Below are positions 41,821 to 49,796 of a DNA stretch of 64,000 bases, in pieces. A model generated the notes under the pieces. It saw nothing but the letters and a program-made list of their open reading frames with translations. It did not search any database and had not been told where the DNA came from. The stretch's first letter is position 1. Each line of letters opens with the position of its first letter. Origin of the DNA: Actinopolymorpha singaporensis (GTDB lineage Bacteria; Actinomycetota; Actinomycetes; Propionibacteriales; Actinopolymorphaceae). A program made the position numbers and the translations under genes. Location of the stretch: NCBI RefSeq assembly GCF_900104745.1, contig NZ_LT629732.1, positions 1,178,001 through 1,242,000 on the forward strand, read 5' to 3'.

Positions 41821-42422
41821 CCGCGGCCACGGCGTCGCGGCGGCGACTGGTCGACCTGGTCGAGGGCATCCGCCCCTGGGACGAGACCGAGCGTGCCCAC
41901 CGGCAGACGACGCTGGACTGGCTGGCCGGCGGGGCCCCGGTTCACCGGACCGCGAAACCGGACGTCCCGGATCCGCACCTGGTGAGCTACTTCGTCGTAC
42001 TCGACGAGGCCCGGCGGGAGCTGCTGCTCGTCGCCCATCGCAAGGCGGGCCTCTGGCTGCCGTCCGGCGGGCACGTCGAACCCGATGAGGACCCGTGGGA
42101 GACGGTCGTACGAGAGTGTCGCGAGGAACTCCACGTCACGGCGGCGCCTTCCGGACTGCCAGGCCTACCCGGCGACAGGCCGTTCTTCGTCACCGTGACC
42201 CGCACCCGCGGCGCCGGCCCGCACACCGACGTCAGCCTCTGGTACGTCCTCGGCCTGCCCAGGTCGTCGATCGTCTCCTACGACGCGGCCGAGTTCGACG
42301 GCATCAGGTGGGTGCGGCTGGACGAGGTGGGCGCCGAGCCGCCGGACACGCTGGACCCGCACCTGCCCCGGTTCGCGGCCAAACTGATGGCGTCGGTACG
42401 ACCCGCCGGCGGCCGGTGGTAG
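41817..42422 (+). CDS. NUDIX hydrolase
   Basis: 201 residues. The Nudix box is seen as GHVEPDEDPWETVVRECREE followed by LHV. The metal-binding REUxEE core is intact, but the usual Gly near the end is His. The N-terminal 60 residues form a helical cap (RRRLVDLVEGIRPWDETERA). It should hydrolyse a nucleoside-diphosphate derivative; the substrate is unknown. It starts on the GTG overlapping the YjbR stop. Confidence 0.83.
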   Translation: MTAATASRRRLVDLVEGIRPWDETERAHRQTTLDWLAGGAPVHRTAKPDVPDPHLVSYFVVLDEARRELLLVAHRKAGLWLPSGGHVEPDEDPWETVVRECREELHVTAAPSGLPGLPGDRPFFVTVTRTRGAGPHTDVSLWYVLGLPRSSIVSYDAAEFDGIRWVRLDEVGAEPPDTLDPHLPRFAAKLMASVRPAGGRW

Positions 42423-42432
42423 ACCCTCTCCA

Positions 42433-42466
42433 CCGGGCAGCGGTCAACGCCGGGCAGCGGTCAACG
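42433..42466. repeat. 17-bp tandem duplication
   Basis: Two exact adjacent copies of CCGGGCAGCGGTCAACG (42433-42449 and 42450-42466), between the NUDIX stop and the 3' end of the DHFR-like gene. The second copy contains that gene's stop codon. Confidence 0.8.
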
Positions 42467-43003
42467 GACGACGCGAAACCACAGGCTCGTCGCCTGGGGA
42501 GTCTGGGCCACGTCCATCCGTTCCAGCCGTACGTTCGTCCCGCCGGGGTGCTCGAACAACCGAACGCCGTCGCCGAGCAGCACCGGGGCGACGAACACCA
42601 GGATCTCGTCCAGGAGACCGGCCTCGACGCAGCCGCGGGCCGTCCGGGCGCCGAGCACGTTGACGTACTTCTCTCCGGCGGCGGCCTTCGCCCCGTCCAC
42701 CGCCTGCCGCAGGTCGGTGACGAAGGTGACGCCTGGGATCGGCCGCTCCGGCGGCCGGTTGGTGAGGACGAACTGCGGCCCTTCCCACCCGCCGCCGAAC
42801 GCCTTGCCCTCCCTTTCGGTGCCCCGATGCGGGTCGTCGCCGCCGAAGGTGCGGTTGCCGACGAGCAGGGCGCCGATCCGGGGGATGAGCCGGTCCACGG
42901 TCGGGTTCGGGCCGAGGTGGCTGGTCAACCAGGACATGTCGCCGCCCGGCCCGGCGATGAAGCCGTCCAGCGACATGGTGCACGAGTACAACAACCTGCT
43001 CAC
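42461..43003 (-). CDS. Dihydrofolate reductase family protein (RibD C-terminal-like)
   Basis: 180 residues of the DHFR/RibD-C superfamily: RLLYSCTMSLDGFIAGPGG at the start, LLVGNRTFGGDD in the NADPH region, and NVLGARTARGCVEAGLLDEI, where folate enzymes carry the GGA motif. Such stand-alone proteins are NADPH-dependent reductases of mostly unknown substrate. The GTG at 43003 has a perfect GGAGG site; an upstream in-frame start would add 19 unlikely residues. Confidence 0.85.
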   Translation of the reverse strand: MSRLLYSCTMSLDGFIAGPGGDMSWLTSHLGPNPTVDRLIPRIGALLVGNRTFGGDDPHRGTEREGKAFGGGWEGPQFVLTNRPPERPIPGVTFVTDLRQAVDGAKAAAGEKYVNVLGARTARGCVEAGLLDEILVFVAPVLLGDGVRLFEHPGGTNVRLERMDVAQTPQATSLWFRVVR

Positions 43004-43180
43004 GTGTTGCCTCCGTTCGATGTGGGTCCGCCCGGAGCCCGTGGAGGGTGTTCTGGTCACGGGGCTCGCCGCGGATGACCCCCGTTGAGACGGCCGACTG
43101 CGAAGAAACTGATCGGAGCTGATCCGGTGCCGTTCGCGGGCCGGTGGGCGCGGTCTGCGTGCGCCCCGGGTGAGCAGGTG

Positions 43181-44293
43181 CTACGCGGCGAGCTCACCAG
43201 GAAGCTCGAACGCCGGGAACAGCCCGCTGTCGTGGAACGCGGTGATCTCCGCGATCCGCCCGCCCTCGATCCGGACCACCCCGATGGCGAGTGCACGGAA
43301 GGCGGACTCGCCGTCGCCGCGGACGTACGTCGCCAGTGCCGGTCGTCCGTTCGCCCGGGTGGCCAGCATCCGGAACCGTCCCACGTAGGCTGGCGACTCG
43401 GGATTCCAGCTCTCGGTCAACGCGGCCAGGACCGTGTCCCGGCCCTGCATCCACAGTGTCCACGGCGGCATCGTCGTACGGACGTCCTCGGCGAGGAGTT
43501 CGGCGACCGCCGCGACGTCGGCGCGTTCGACCGCCAGCATGTAGCGGCGCAGCACCGCGCGCTCCTCGGCGGACGGCTCCTGCGGCGCGACCCACTCCGA
43601 CCGGCGCTCGGGCAACTGTTCCCGCATGGTGGCCCGGGCGCGCTGCAACGCGCTGTTGACACCGGCCAGGCTGCTCTCCAGCAGCTCCGCGGCCTGCTTC
43701 GCCGGCCAGCCGAGTACGTCACGCAGCAGGAACACCGCTCGCTGCCGGGGCGGCAGATGCTGGATCGCTGCCAGGAACGCCAACTCCAGCGTCTCCTTCG
43801 CCTCCACGATGGCGTCGGGTTCGGCGTCTCGCGGAGCCACCGGACCCACCGGCTCGATCGGCGAAGTGCCACCGACCGGATCCCGCAGGCGGTCGGGGAA
43901 CGGCTGCAGCCACGGTACGTCGGTGCGCGGCGGCAACAGCGCCTCGCCGGCGTCCGACGGCCCGCTCAGGTGGTGCGGGAGCACCCGCCGGGCCCGGCCG
44001 TCCAGCGCGTCGAGGCACGCGTTGGACGCGATGCGGTACAGCCAGGCGCGCAGGCTCGACCGCCCCCCGAAGTCGCTGATGCCCTTCCAGGCGCGCAGGA
44101 AGGTCTCCTGCACGAGATCCTCGGCCTCGTCGAACGAGCCCAGCATGCGGTAGCAGTGCACCCGGAGTTCGCGCCGATGCGGCTCGACCAGCGCGGCGAA
44201 CGCCGTTTCGTCGCCGCCTCGTGCGGCGGCCAGGGCGGACGCGGACGTGTCCTGGCCGATTTCCTGCTGCGGGTCCGTCGACGCGGCGTCCAT
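43181..44293 (-). CDS. SigG-type RNA polymerase sigma factor with SnoaL-like C-terminal domain
   Basis: 370 residues. Sigma region 2 (HCYRMLGSFDEAEDLVQETF) and region 4 (IQHLPPRQRAVFLLRDVLGW) precede a SnoaL/NTF2-like domain from about residue 240 (RRYMLAVERADVAAVAELLA). This is the ECF41-like or SigG plan, in which the C-terminal domain itself tunes activity and no anti-sigma gene is needed. None is adjacent. The ATG at 44293 begins the conserved part. Its regulon is unknown. Confidence 0.87.
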   Translation of the reverse strand: MDAASTDPQQEIGQDTSASALAAARGGDETAFAALVEPHRRELRVHCYRMLGSFDEAEDLVQETFLRAWKGISDFGGRSSLRAWLYRIASNACLDALDGRARRVLPHHLSGPSDAGEALLPPRTDVPWLQPFPDRLRDPVGGTSPIEPVGPVAPRDAEPDAIVEAKETLELAFLAAIQHLPPRQRAVFLLRDVLGWPAKQAAELLESSLAGVNSALQRARATMREQLPERRSEWVAPQEPSAEERAVLRRYMLAVERADVAAVAELLAEDVRTTMPPWTLWMQGRDTVLAALTESWNPESPAYVGRFRMLATRANGRPALATYVRGDGESAFRALAIGVVRIEGGRIAEITAFHDSGLFPAFELPGELAA

Positions 44294-44323
44294 GTGCTCA
44301 CGTTAGGCCACGCCGGAGAACGC

Positions 44324-44653
44324 TCAGCCTCCCTGCTCGGCGGCCCGCTTGAGCGCGGCGAGGCGGCGGTCCCACGCGGCGGCCCGGTCGGCCAACCAGC
44401 GCGCCGACGCGTCGAGCGGTTCGGTGTGGGCGGAGTAGAGCACCTCCCGACCGGCGCGGACCCCCGTCACCAGACCCGCGTCCTCCAGCACTCGCAGGTG
44501 CTTCACGACCGCCTGCCGGGAGACCGGCAGCCGACCGGCGAGCGTCGTCGCGCTCGCCCGGCCGGCTTCCACGAGAACGTCGAGGAGTTGCCGGCGGGTC
44601 GGATCGGCCATCGCCGCCAGGACCGCTCCGACGTCGACCCCGGCGGCCGTCAT
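44324..44653 (-). CDS. ArsR/SdpR-type winged-helix repressor
   Basis: 109 residues. The winged helix covers about 10-85 (AMADPTRRQLLDVLVEAGRA, LPVSRQAVVKHLRVLEDAGL) with no CxC metal site, so it is not an arsenic sensor. Its ATG overlaps the stop of the SRPBCC gene (ATGA). In this widespread pair the repressor controls its own operon; two palindromes upstream of the SRPBCC gene are its likely operators. Confidence 0.87.
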   Translation of the reverse strand: MTAAGVDVGAVLAAMADPTRRQLLDVLVEAGRASATTLAGRLPVSRQAVVKHLRVLEDAGLVTGVRAGREVLYSAHTEPLDASARWLADRAAAWDRRLAALKRAAEQGG

Positions 44654-45108
44654 CGGGAGGGGTTCTCGGCGTCCCGCTTGGCGAATCCGAGCTGCATCTC
44701 CCACCCCTCGGTGTTGCCCCTGAGCGCGTCGGCCCGGCCTTCGGGCGAGGGGTACACGGTCTCGAAGCCGCTCTCGACCACCCGCACCAGCGTCCCGCCG
44801 TCCTTCTCGGCGAGGAAGAACTCCACCAGCGTGGAGTTGTCCTCGCCGGGCAGTTCGCTCGGGTCGGCGTTGCCCCGGAACGAGACGTAGGTCGGCGCGT
44901 CCGCGGCGATCGGCAGCACGCCGAACTTTCCGTACGGCTGGAACTCCACCACCACCAGGTCGCCCTCCCGGGTGACCGTCTGCTTGGACCGGTCGCCGTC
45001 ACCGATCCACCAACCGGGCTCGCTCACCAGGGACCACACCCGCTCGATCGGGGCGTCGATCATGATCTCGCGTTCGATCCGGTCCGTCCTGCGTGCTGCC
45101 TCGCCCAT
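44650..45108 (-). CDS. SRPBCC (AHSA1-like) domain protein
   Basis: 152 residues of the START/Bet v1-like fold: EREIMIDAPIERVWSLVSEP, WWIGDGDRSKQTV, LVEFFLAEKDGGTLVRVVES and a C-terminal helix GWEMQLGFAKRD. The fold binds a hydrophobic ligand; the ligand is not known. It is the first gene of a two-gene operon with the ArsR-type repressor. The ATG at 45108 lies 38 bases after a double palindromic operator. Confidence 0.87.
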   Translation of the reverse strand: MGEAARRTDRIEREIMIDAPIERVWSLVSEPGWWIGDGDRSKQTVTREGDLVVVEFQPYGKFGVLPIAADAPTYVSFRGNADPSELPGEDNSTLVEFFLAEKDGGTLVRVVESGFETVYPSPEGRADALRGNTEGWEMQLGFAKRDAENPSR

Positions 45109-45147
45109 CTGAACCGTCCTTCGCTGCCTCGGGCTTCTTCGGATGAC

Positions 45148-45167
45148 GTGCTACCCAACGGTTGCAC
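45148..45167. promoter_or_regulatory. Operator palindrome A for the ArsR-type repressor
   Basis: GTGCTACC-N4-GGTTGCAC, an 8+8 dyad with one mismatch, upstream of the SRPBCC gene. It is nearly the reverse complement of operator B 13 bases away, and together the outer arms match at 20 of 22 positions. Confidence 0.72.
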
Positions 45168-45180
45168 ATTGGGCGCAGAC

Positions 45181-45200
45181 GTGCAACCGATTGGTAGCAC
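45181..45200. promoter_or_regulatory. Operator palindrome B for the ArsR-type repressor
   Basis: GTGCAACC-N4-GGTAGCAC, the same dyad as operator A, with centres 33 bp apart (about three helical turns). This fits cooperative binding of two repressor dimers on one DNA face. The repressor's identity is inferred from position. Confidence 0.72.
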
Positions 45201-45277
45201 GTTCGGACGTACGGCGACATGTCCTCGTGTGACCGCGAGGCCCTGGGCGTCGGAGGAGGTCGCGCCGGCTTACGGCG

Positions 45278-45853
45278 TCACAGGTGGATGTCGTCCACCC
45301 GGACGTCGATCGTGTGCAACTCCAGGCCGAGCTGGCGCCGGGCGGCCGTACGCACCGCCCTCCGGACGCGTTCGACGATCACCGACACAGGTGTTCGGTG
45401 CCCCAGGGTGAGGTTGATCTGGAGCCTTGCTGGGTCGTCGCGCTCGGGGAAGTGGCAGCGGTTGACGGTGACGCCCGCGACCTCGCTCGCCGCCGCGGCG
45501 AGCACGGTGGCGGCCGCGTGTTCGGTGATGGCGAGGTGCAGGGGGTGTTCGGCCGGCAGCGACAGTCGCCAGCTTCGGCTCCGGGTGGCGTGGATGCGGG
45601 CCATGACCGACTCGACGAACCCCGGCGGGGGCTCCGCGGGCTCGTCCCGCAGAAGCCGGGCGGCCTGCATTACCGGGGCGAACCCCGCCGCGGTGGCCCG
45701 GCAGTGCGGGCACGACAGTTCGTGGTCGTCCAGGCCGCCGCCGGTCAGGTGGTCGTACACCGTCCCCACGCCGCGGCCGCACGGGAGAACCTCCTCGCGC
45801 CGGTCCCGGTCGGGCGGCGGAGGGGTGTTGCCGTCGGGATGGTCTATCGCCAT
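45278..45853 (-). CDS. Anti-sigma-like protein: zinc motif fused to an Asp23-like domain
   Basis: 191 residues. The N-terminal part carries C25 and the zinc anti-sigma motif H44-x3-C48-x2-C51 (HELSCPHC). The C-terminal half (from about residue 110) resembles Asp23/Gls24: ITEHAAATVLAAAASEVAGV and a closing VRVDDIHL, parallel to VNITVGDIHL in the Asp23 protein encoded nearby. I see no membrane helix. The gene overlaps the preceding sigma gene by 10 bp, the usual sigma/anti-sigma pairing. The inferred role is an anti-sigma factor that senses the Asp23/AmaP scaffold, possibly by mixing with Asp23 oligomers. Confidence 0.75.
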   Translation of the reverse strand: MAIDHPDGNTPPPPDRDRREEVLPCGRGVGTVYDHLTGGGLDDHELSCPHCRATAAGFAPVMQAARLLRDEPAEPPPGFVESVMARIHATRSRSWRLSLPAEHPLHLAITEHAAATVLAAAASEVAGVTVNRCHFPERDDPARLQINLTLGHRTPVSVIVERVRRAVRTAARRQLGLELHTIDVRVDDIHL

Positions 45854-46401
45854 GGTTTCAGCTCCCTGGCGAGGCGGACGCGGGCGCGATGAATGCGTCC
45901 CCGCACCGCGTCGGGTCCGATTCCCGTGACCTCGGCGATCTCGTCATAGGAGAGCCCCTCCAACTCTCGTAACACCCAGCATGCACGTTGCTCCGGCGTG
46001 AGCAGTCCGAGGGCCGCCTGAAGCGCGGCGAGCAGGTCGGCGACGAGCACGTGCTGCTCGGGATTGCCGGTAGCCGAGGGCGGAAGCCTGGCACGTTCAT
46101 GATCGAGTTCCGCGTCGGGGTGGCCGTGACGCCTTCTCGCCGCCTGGAGCGCGGCCGTGGTGACGATGCGGTAGAGCCACGCTGCGAAGGCCTGTTCGAC
46201 GCGGATCCGGTCGAGGCGGCGCCAGGCCGTGAGGAACGCCTCCTGCGCGACGTCCTGGGCCGCGTCGGCGTCGCCCAGGATGCGCAGCGCGATCCGGTAG
46301 GCCGGACCGGAGTAGCGGCGTACCAACTGGGCGAACGCCGTCGTGTCGCCGATCCGCGCTCGCGCCACCAGGGTGTCGTCCGCGGGTGCGGACGTCGTCA
46401 C
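45844..46401 (-). CDS. ECF-type RNA polymerase sigma factor
   Basis: 185 residues. Region 2 is ARIALRILGDADAAQDVAQE-like and region 4 contains LTPEQRACWVLRELEGLSYD then an HTH (IGPDAVRGRIHRARVRLARE). It is divergent from the Asp23 operon across a 261-bp gap, and co-translated with the zinc/Asp23-like gene. It probably drives that operon. The GTG at 46401 begins the conserved domain; its ribosome site is weak. Confidence 0.88.
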   Translation of the reverse strand: MTTSAPADDTLVARARIGDTTAFAQLVRRYSGPAYRIALRILGDADAAQDVAQEAFLTAWRRLDRIRVEQAFAAWLYRIVTTAALQAARRRHGHPDAELDHERARLPPSATGNPEQHVLVADLLAALQAALGLLTPEQRACWVLRELEGLSYDEIAEVTGIGPDAVRGRIHRARVRLARELKPWR

Positions 46402-46662
46402 CCGGTCACCGCGCCACGGAGTGCGACCGGATGACTGTGATCCAGATCACGTGAAAACCCCCGTGAGGAGAAGGGACCCAGGAACATCTTCGCTAGGTAT
46501 ATCCGCCCGTCCGATCCCTCGCAAAGCGGTCACTCTGAGCAGGCGCACGGGGGAACGCCGGATTCGGACGGTTTCGGACGACCACGCACGACGCACACCA
46601 CACGCACGGACGAGGCACCACTCCGGCAACACCTGGTGCCGACGCTTGGACGAGAGGCGAAC

Positions 46663-47154
46663 ATGACTGCGCAAACCAACGACAAGACCAACTCCACCGT
46701 GGGCGAGTCGAACGGCCCCTCCACCGGTGCGGTCGCCACACGGAAGGGCAGCGACCTTGCCGGCAGCGGCGGCCGTACGGTGATCGCGGACGCGGTGGTC
46801 GCGAAGATCGTCGGCATGGCCACCCGTGAGGTCCGCGGCGTCCACGCCATGGGCGCGGGAATCTCCCGCGCGTTCGGCGCGGTACGCGAGCGGATCGGTG
46901 GCTCGACCTCCACCGTCACCCAGGGCGTCGCGGTCGAGGTGGGCGAACGCCAGGCCGCCATCGACCTGGACGTCGTCGTCGAGTACGGCGTCTCCATTCC
47001 CGACCTCGCCGCGGGCATCCGCCGCAACGTCGTGGGTGCCGTGGAGAAGCTGTCCGGGCTCGAGGTGACCGAGGTCAACATCACCGTCGGCGACATCCAC
47101 CTGCCCGGCGAGCAGGAGTCCAACGAGGCTCCCGAGCAGCCCCGGGTCCAGTGA
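46663..47154 (+). CDS. Asp23/Gls24 family envelope stress protein (first copy)
   Basis: 163 residues. The N-terminal 40 are polar and disordered; the Asp23 domain follows (VIADAVVAKIVGMATREVRG, AAIDLDVVVEYGVSIPDLAA, VNITVGDIHLP). In Staphylococcus, Asp23 forms a layer at the membrane tethered by AmaP and is induced by envelope stress. Here it leads a seven-gene operon that also encodes DUF2273, DUF6286 and AmaP-like membrane proteins. The ATG at 46663 has a GAGAGGCG site. Confidence 0.9.
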   Translation: MTAQTNDKTNSTVGESNGPSTGAVATRKGSDLAGSGGRTVIADAVVAKIVGMATREVRGVHAMGAGISRAFGAVRERIGGSTSTVTQGVAVEVGERQAAIDLDVVVEYGVSIPDLAAGIRRNVVGAVEKLSGLEVTEVNITVGDIHLPGEQESNEAPEQPRVQ

Positions 47155-47537
47155 GCCGACCATCGGCCGAGTCGCTCGGCACCGAGCCCGTCGACGCGGG
47201 CCGGTTGGCGGACCTGATCGCCGCGGCGGTCGGGGCCTGCCCGGACGTGGCACGGCTCAGTGCAGGGCCTGTCGCCACCTACCTGCCCGGGCGCTCGGTG
47301 CCCGGGGTCGCGGTACGTGACGGCGAGGTCCGGGTGGCCGTAGTGGCCCGGTACGGGCGGCCGCTGGCCGAGATCGCCGAGCAGGTACGCGCAGCGGTCG
47401 CTCCCCTCGTACCCGCTCGACGAGTCGACGTGACCATCGACGACCTGGCGATCGGTGACGAGGAGCAGGAGCGGCGACCGGCATCGGATTCGGCGGCGGG
47501 TGCGGAAGGTGGGGAAAGGGATCCGAGCGTCGCATGA
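47151..47537 (+). CDS. Small Asp23-like protein
   Basis: 128 residues. The core VRVAVVARYGRPLAEIAEQV followed by VDVTIDDLAIGDEEQ has the strand-helix-strand pattern of the Asp23 C-terminal half, but the rest is shorter and divergent. The GTG start overlaps the Asp23 stop (GTGA). It probably adds to or caps the Asp23 assembly. The family assignment is moderate. Confidence 0.68.
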   Translation: MSRPSAESLGTEPVDAGRLADLIAAAVGACPDVARLSAGPVATYLPGRSVPGVAVRDGEVRVAVVARYGRPLAEIAEQVRAAVAPLVPARRVDVTIDDLAIGDEEQERRPASDSAAGAEGGERDPSVA

Positions 47538-47818
47538 GCTCGGATCCCACCACCCGCACCCGCGCGGAACGCAGCGCGTTCCGTGCCTGGGTGCGTACGC
47601 ACCACCCGGACGTGGGCGGTGACCACGCAGAATTCGTCGCCGGACTGGAGCGGATGCGTGGCGGCCGCGAGGTCGCGTCGGCACGTACGCCGTCGCCGGG
47701 AGCGGCGGGCAGCGCGGCGCGAGCCGACGACGTGAGCACGTTCCGCCGACGTGGCGGACTGTGGCTTCTGATCCGGTGGTGGCGACGAATGCGCCGCCGG
47801 GAACCCCGGGTGCGGTGA
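47534..47818 (+). CDS. Small protein with J-domain-like HPD motif
   Basis: 94 residues. The start (FRAWVRTHHPDVGGDHAEFV) matches the loop and helix III of a J-domain, with His-Pro-Asp and a following Gly-Gly-Asp. It lacks the full helices I-II of DnaJ, and the rest is basic (LLIRWWRRMRRREPRVR), perhaps membrane-peripheral. The ATG overlaps the previous stop (ATGA). A role in calling DnaK to the Asp23 layer is speculative. Confidence 0.6.
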   Translation: MSSDPTTRTRAERSAFRAWVRTHHPDVGGDHAEFVAGLERMRGGREVASARTPSPGAAGSAARADDVSTFRRRGGLWLLIRWWRRMRRREPRVR

Positions 47819-47857
47819 CGCGTTCGCGGGACTACTGATCGAAAGGGTGTGCCTTCG

Positions 47858-48049
47858 ATGGATGAGACGCGCTGGTGGCCGGCGATCGGCATGGCGTTCG
47901 GTACGGCAGTGGGATTCGCGGGGGCGTTCGGCGGGTTCTCGGCGTTCCTGATCGTGGCGGTGCTCGGCCTGCTGGGACTGCTGGTCGGCCGTGCGCTAAC
48001 CGGCGACCTCGACGTAGGTGCGTTGCTGGGTAGCCGGAGGCGGTCGTGA
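47858..48049 (+). CDS. DUF2273-like small membrane protein
   Basis: 63 residues with two membrane segments (PAIGMAFGTAVGFAGAFGG and AFLIVAVLGLLGLLVGRAL). DUF2273 proteins accompany Asp23/AmaP genes in many Gram-positive bacteria. The ATG at 47858 with a GAAAGGG site is preferred to an upstream GTG at 47849. Its stop overlaps the next GTG. Confidence 0.72.
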   Translation: MDETRWWPAIGMAFGTAVGFAGAFGGFSAFLIVAVLGLLGLLVGRALTGDLDVGALLGSRRRS

Positions 48050-48486
48050 CGACCGTGACCGAGGCGCCTGCGACCCGCCCACCCGAGTCCGCGTCCGGCA
48101 CAGGGGACCGGACGACGACCCTGGGTCCGGCGGAGTCGCGGGGACGTACCGAGATCGCCGGCCGTGTCCTCGAACGCATCGCGGGCCAGGCGCTCGCCGA
48201 GGTCGACAAGGCCGGCGGGGCCAGTCGGCGGGTGCTCGGCGTACCCCTCGGCCGGGACGACCTCGATTCCGGACCGCAGGTGTCGGCGCAGGTGGACGGC
48301 GAACTGGCCACCGTACGCATGACCGTCTCGGTCGTCTATCCCGCGCCGGTGCGCGAGGTCACCCGGAAGCTCCGTACCCACGTGATGGAGCGGATCTCCG
48401 GACTCACCGGGATCGAGGTGCGCCAGGTCGACATCGACGTCGCGCACCTCGTACCCCCGGCCGAGCACGGTAGGAGGGTGTTGTGA
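48046..48486 (+). CDS. Asp23/Gls24 family envelope stress protein (second copy)
   Basis: 146 residues. The Asp23 pattern is seen in RTEIAGRVLERIAGQALAEV, LATVRMTVSVVYPAPVREVT and RQVDIDVAHLVPP, with a disordered N-terminus of about 35 residues. It is a paralogue of the first gene of the operon, co-translated with the genes on both sides by 4-bp overlaps. Confidence 0.85.
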   Translation: MTTVTEAPATRPPESASGTGDRTTTLGPAESRGRTEIAGRVLERIAGQALAEVDKAGGASRRVLGVPLGRDDLDSGPQVSAQVDGELATVRMTVSVVYPAPVREVTRKLRTHVMERISGLTGIEVRQVDIDVAHLVPPAEHGRRVL

Positions 48487-49115
48487 GCGCGCCCACCGAG
48501 GAGATCCGTACGGCGGAGGCCCGGCCTGCCCCGCCGCCACCCGGTGCGGGTGACCGTAAGTCGCTTCGCCGGGCCACCCACGTGTTCCGTCCCCGTCGGG
48601 TGCTGCCGGCCACGATCGTCGCGATCGTGCTCGCCGTGGTGGCCGGGCTGGTGGCCCTCGAGGTGATCGGCGGACTGTTCGGGTCGCCGCCCGGGCTGCT
48701 GCCGGTCGAACGGCTGAGTGCCCTCGGTCGGGAAACGCGCTGGAACGACTCGCTCCCGTTCGCAGTCTGCGGCCTGGCCGTCCTGCTCGGACTGCTGTTG
48801 GTCTTCCTCGCGTTGAAGCCCGGCCGTCCGCGTGCGGTGGTGCTGGCGTCTGCCGATCCCCAGGTCGTCATGGGGATCGAGTCGGCGGGGATGAGCCGGC
48901 ACCTCGCCCGCGCGGCGGAGTCGGTGCCCGGAGTCTCCTCCGCCCAGGTGGCAGTCAGTGCGCGCAGAGTGCGGGTGGTCGCATCCAGTTCCCTGCGCGA
49001 CACCGTCGGCCTCGACGAGCAGGTCCGTACGGCCGTCTCCGAACGCGTCGACGAACTCGCGCCGATGGCGGGTCGCCCCAACGTCCGGGTCACCGTTCGC
49101 CGCAGACAGGACTGA
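48483..49115 (+). CDS. DUF6286 family membrane protein
   Basis: 210 residues with two membrane helices (VLPATIVAIVLAVVAGLVAL and FAVCGLAVLLGLLLVFLALK), then a cytoplasmic domain whose end (VRVVASSSLRDTVGLDEQVR, VRVTVRRRQD) recalls the Asp23 strand-helix pattern. It belongs to an actinobacterial family found in Asp23 operons. It is probably a membrane anchor for the Asp23 proteins. The GTG overlaps the second Asp23 stop. Confidence 0.72.
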   Translation: MSAPTEEIRTAEARPAPPPPGAGDRKSLRRATHVFRPRRVLPATIVAIVLAVVAGLVALEVIGGLFGSPPGLLPVERLSALGRETRWNDSLPFAVCGLAVLLGLLLVFLALKPGRPRAVVLASADPQVVMGIESAGMSRHLARAAESVPGVSSAQVAVSARRVRVVASSSLRDTVGLDEQVRTAVSERVDELAPMAGRPNVRVTVRRRQD

Positions 49116-49120
49116 GTCAG

Positions 49121-49687
49121 ATGACCACGAGGAACCGTCGTACCGCCCTGAGGAACCGCGTGGGGCTCGCCCTGGTCGGGCTCGTGCTGCTGCTGGCCGG
49201 CGCGGCCGGGCTGGCGCGCGGGCTGAACGTCCTGCCTCGCGCGTTCGGACCCGCATCCTCCCCCGTGATCGATCCGGCGACCACCCGGTTCGTCGCGGAG
49301 CAGAAGTGGTTCTGGCCCGCGCTCGCCCTGGTCGCGATCATGTTGGCGCTGCTGGCGCTGTGGTGGCTGGCGAGCCAGACCCGGGTCGACAGCCTGCGCA
49401 ACCTCCGCCTCGAACCCGACCCGCGGCAGGGCGTGACTAACCTGCCCGGCAGGGCGGTGACCGCCGCGATCGAGAACGACCTCGCCGACAGCCCGTACCT
49501 CCACCGCGGCCATGCCCGGCTGACCGGCTCGGCCGCACACCCCCGGCTGCACCTGCACGTGGTCCTGGACCGCGACGCGGACCCGGCGGCGGCCCGGGCC
49601 CGGATCGACCAGGCACTGGGGCGGGTGCGGCAGGCGGTCGAACTCGACGAGCTCCCGACGACGGTGGAGCTGACCGCGCGTCGCTGA
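49121..49687 (+). CDS. AmaP-like alkaline shock membrane anchor
   Basis: 188 residues with two membrane helices (VGLALVGLVLLLLAGAAGLA and FWPALALVAIMLALLALWWL) and a cytoplasmic Asp23-like C-terminal part. AmaP tethers Asp23 at the membrane in Staphylococcus. The ATG at 49121 lies 5 bases after the DUF6286 stop. It is the last gene of the envelope-stress operon. Confidence 0.78.
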   Translation: MTTRNRRTALRNRVGLALVGLVLLLAGAAGLARGLNVLPRAFGPASSPVIDPATTRFVAEQKWFWPALALVAIMLALLALWWLASQTRVDSLRNLRLEPDPRQGVTNLPGRAVTAAIENDLADSPYLHRGHARLTGSAAHPRLHLHVVLDRDADPAAARARIDQALGRVRQAVELDELPTTVELTARR

Positions 49688-49796
49688 CATCCTCGTCGCG
49701 GTCTCCGGTGGGTGTCGGGGGTTGTGTCGGTGGGTGCCGCTAGTGTCCGGCGGCACCGGGCCGGACCCCGCCTGCCCGGTCGGTGAGGAGGCAGAC

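Noticed and set aside
46446-46458. ATCACGTGAAAAC resembling parS upstream of the sigma factor gene
   Set aside because: Several mismatches to GTTTCACGTGAAAC and no dyad symmetry.
46481-46511. GGAAC ... CGTC as an ECF promoter for the Asp23 operon
   Set aside because: The spacer is about 22 bases rather than the usual 15-17, so the match is not convincing.
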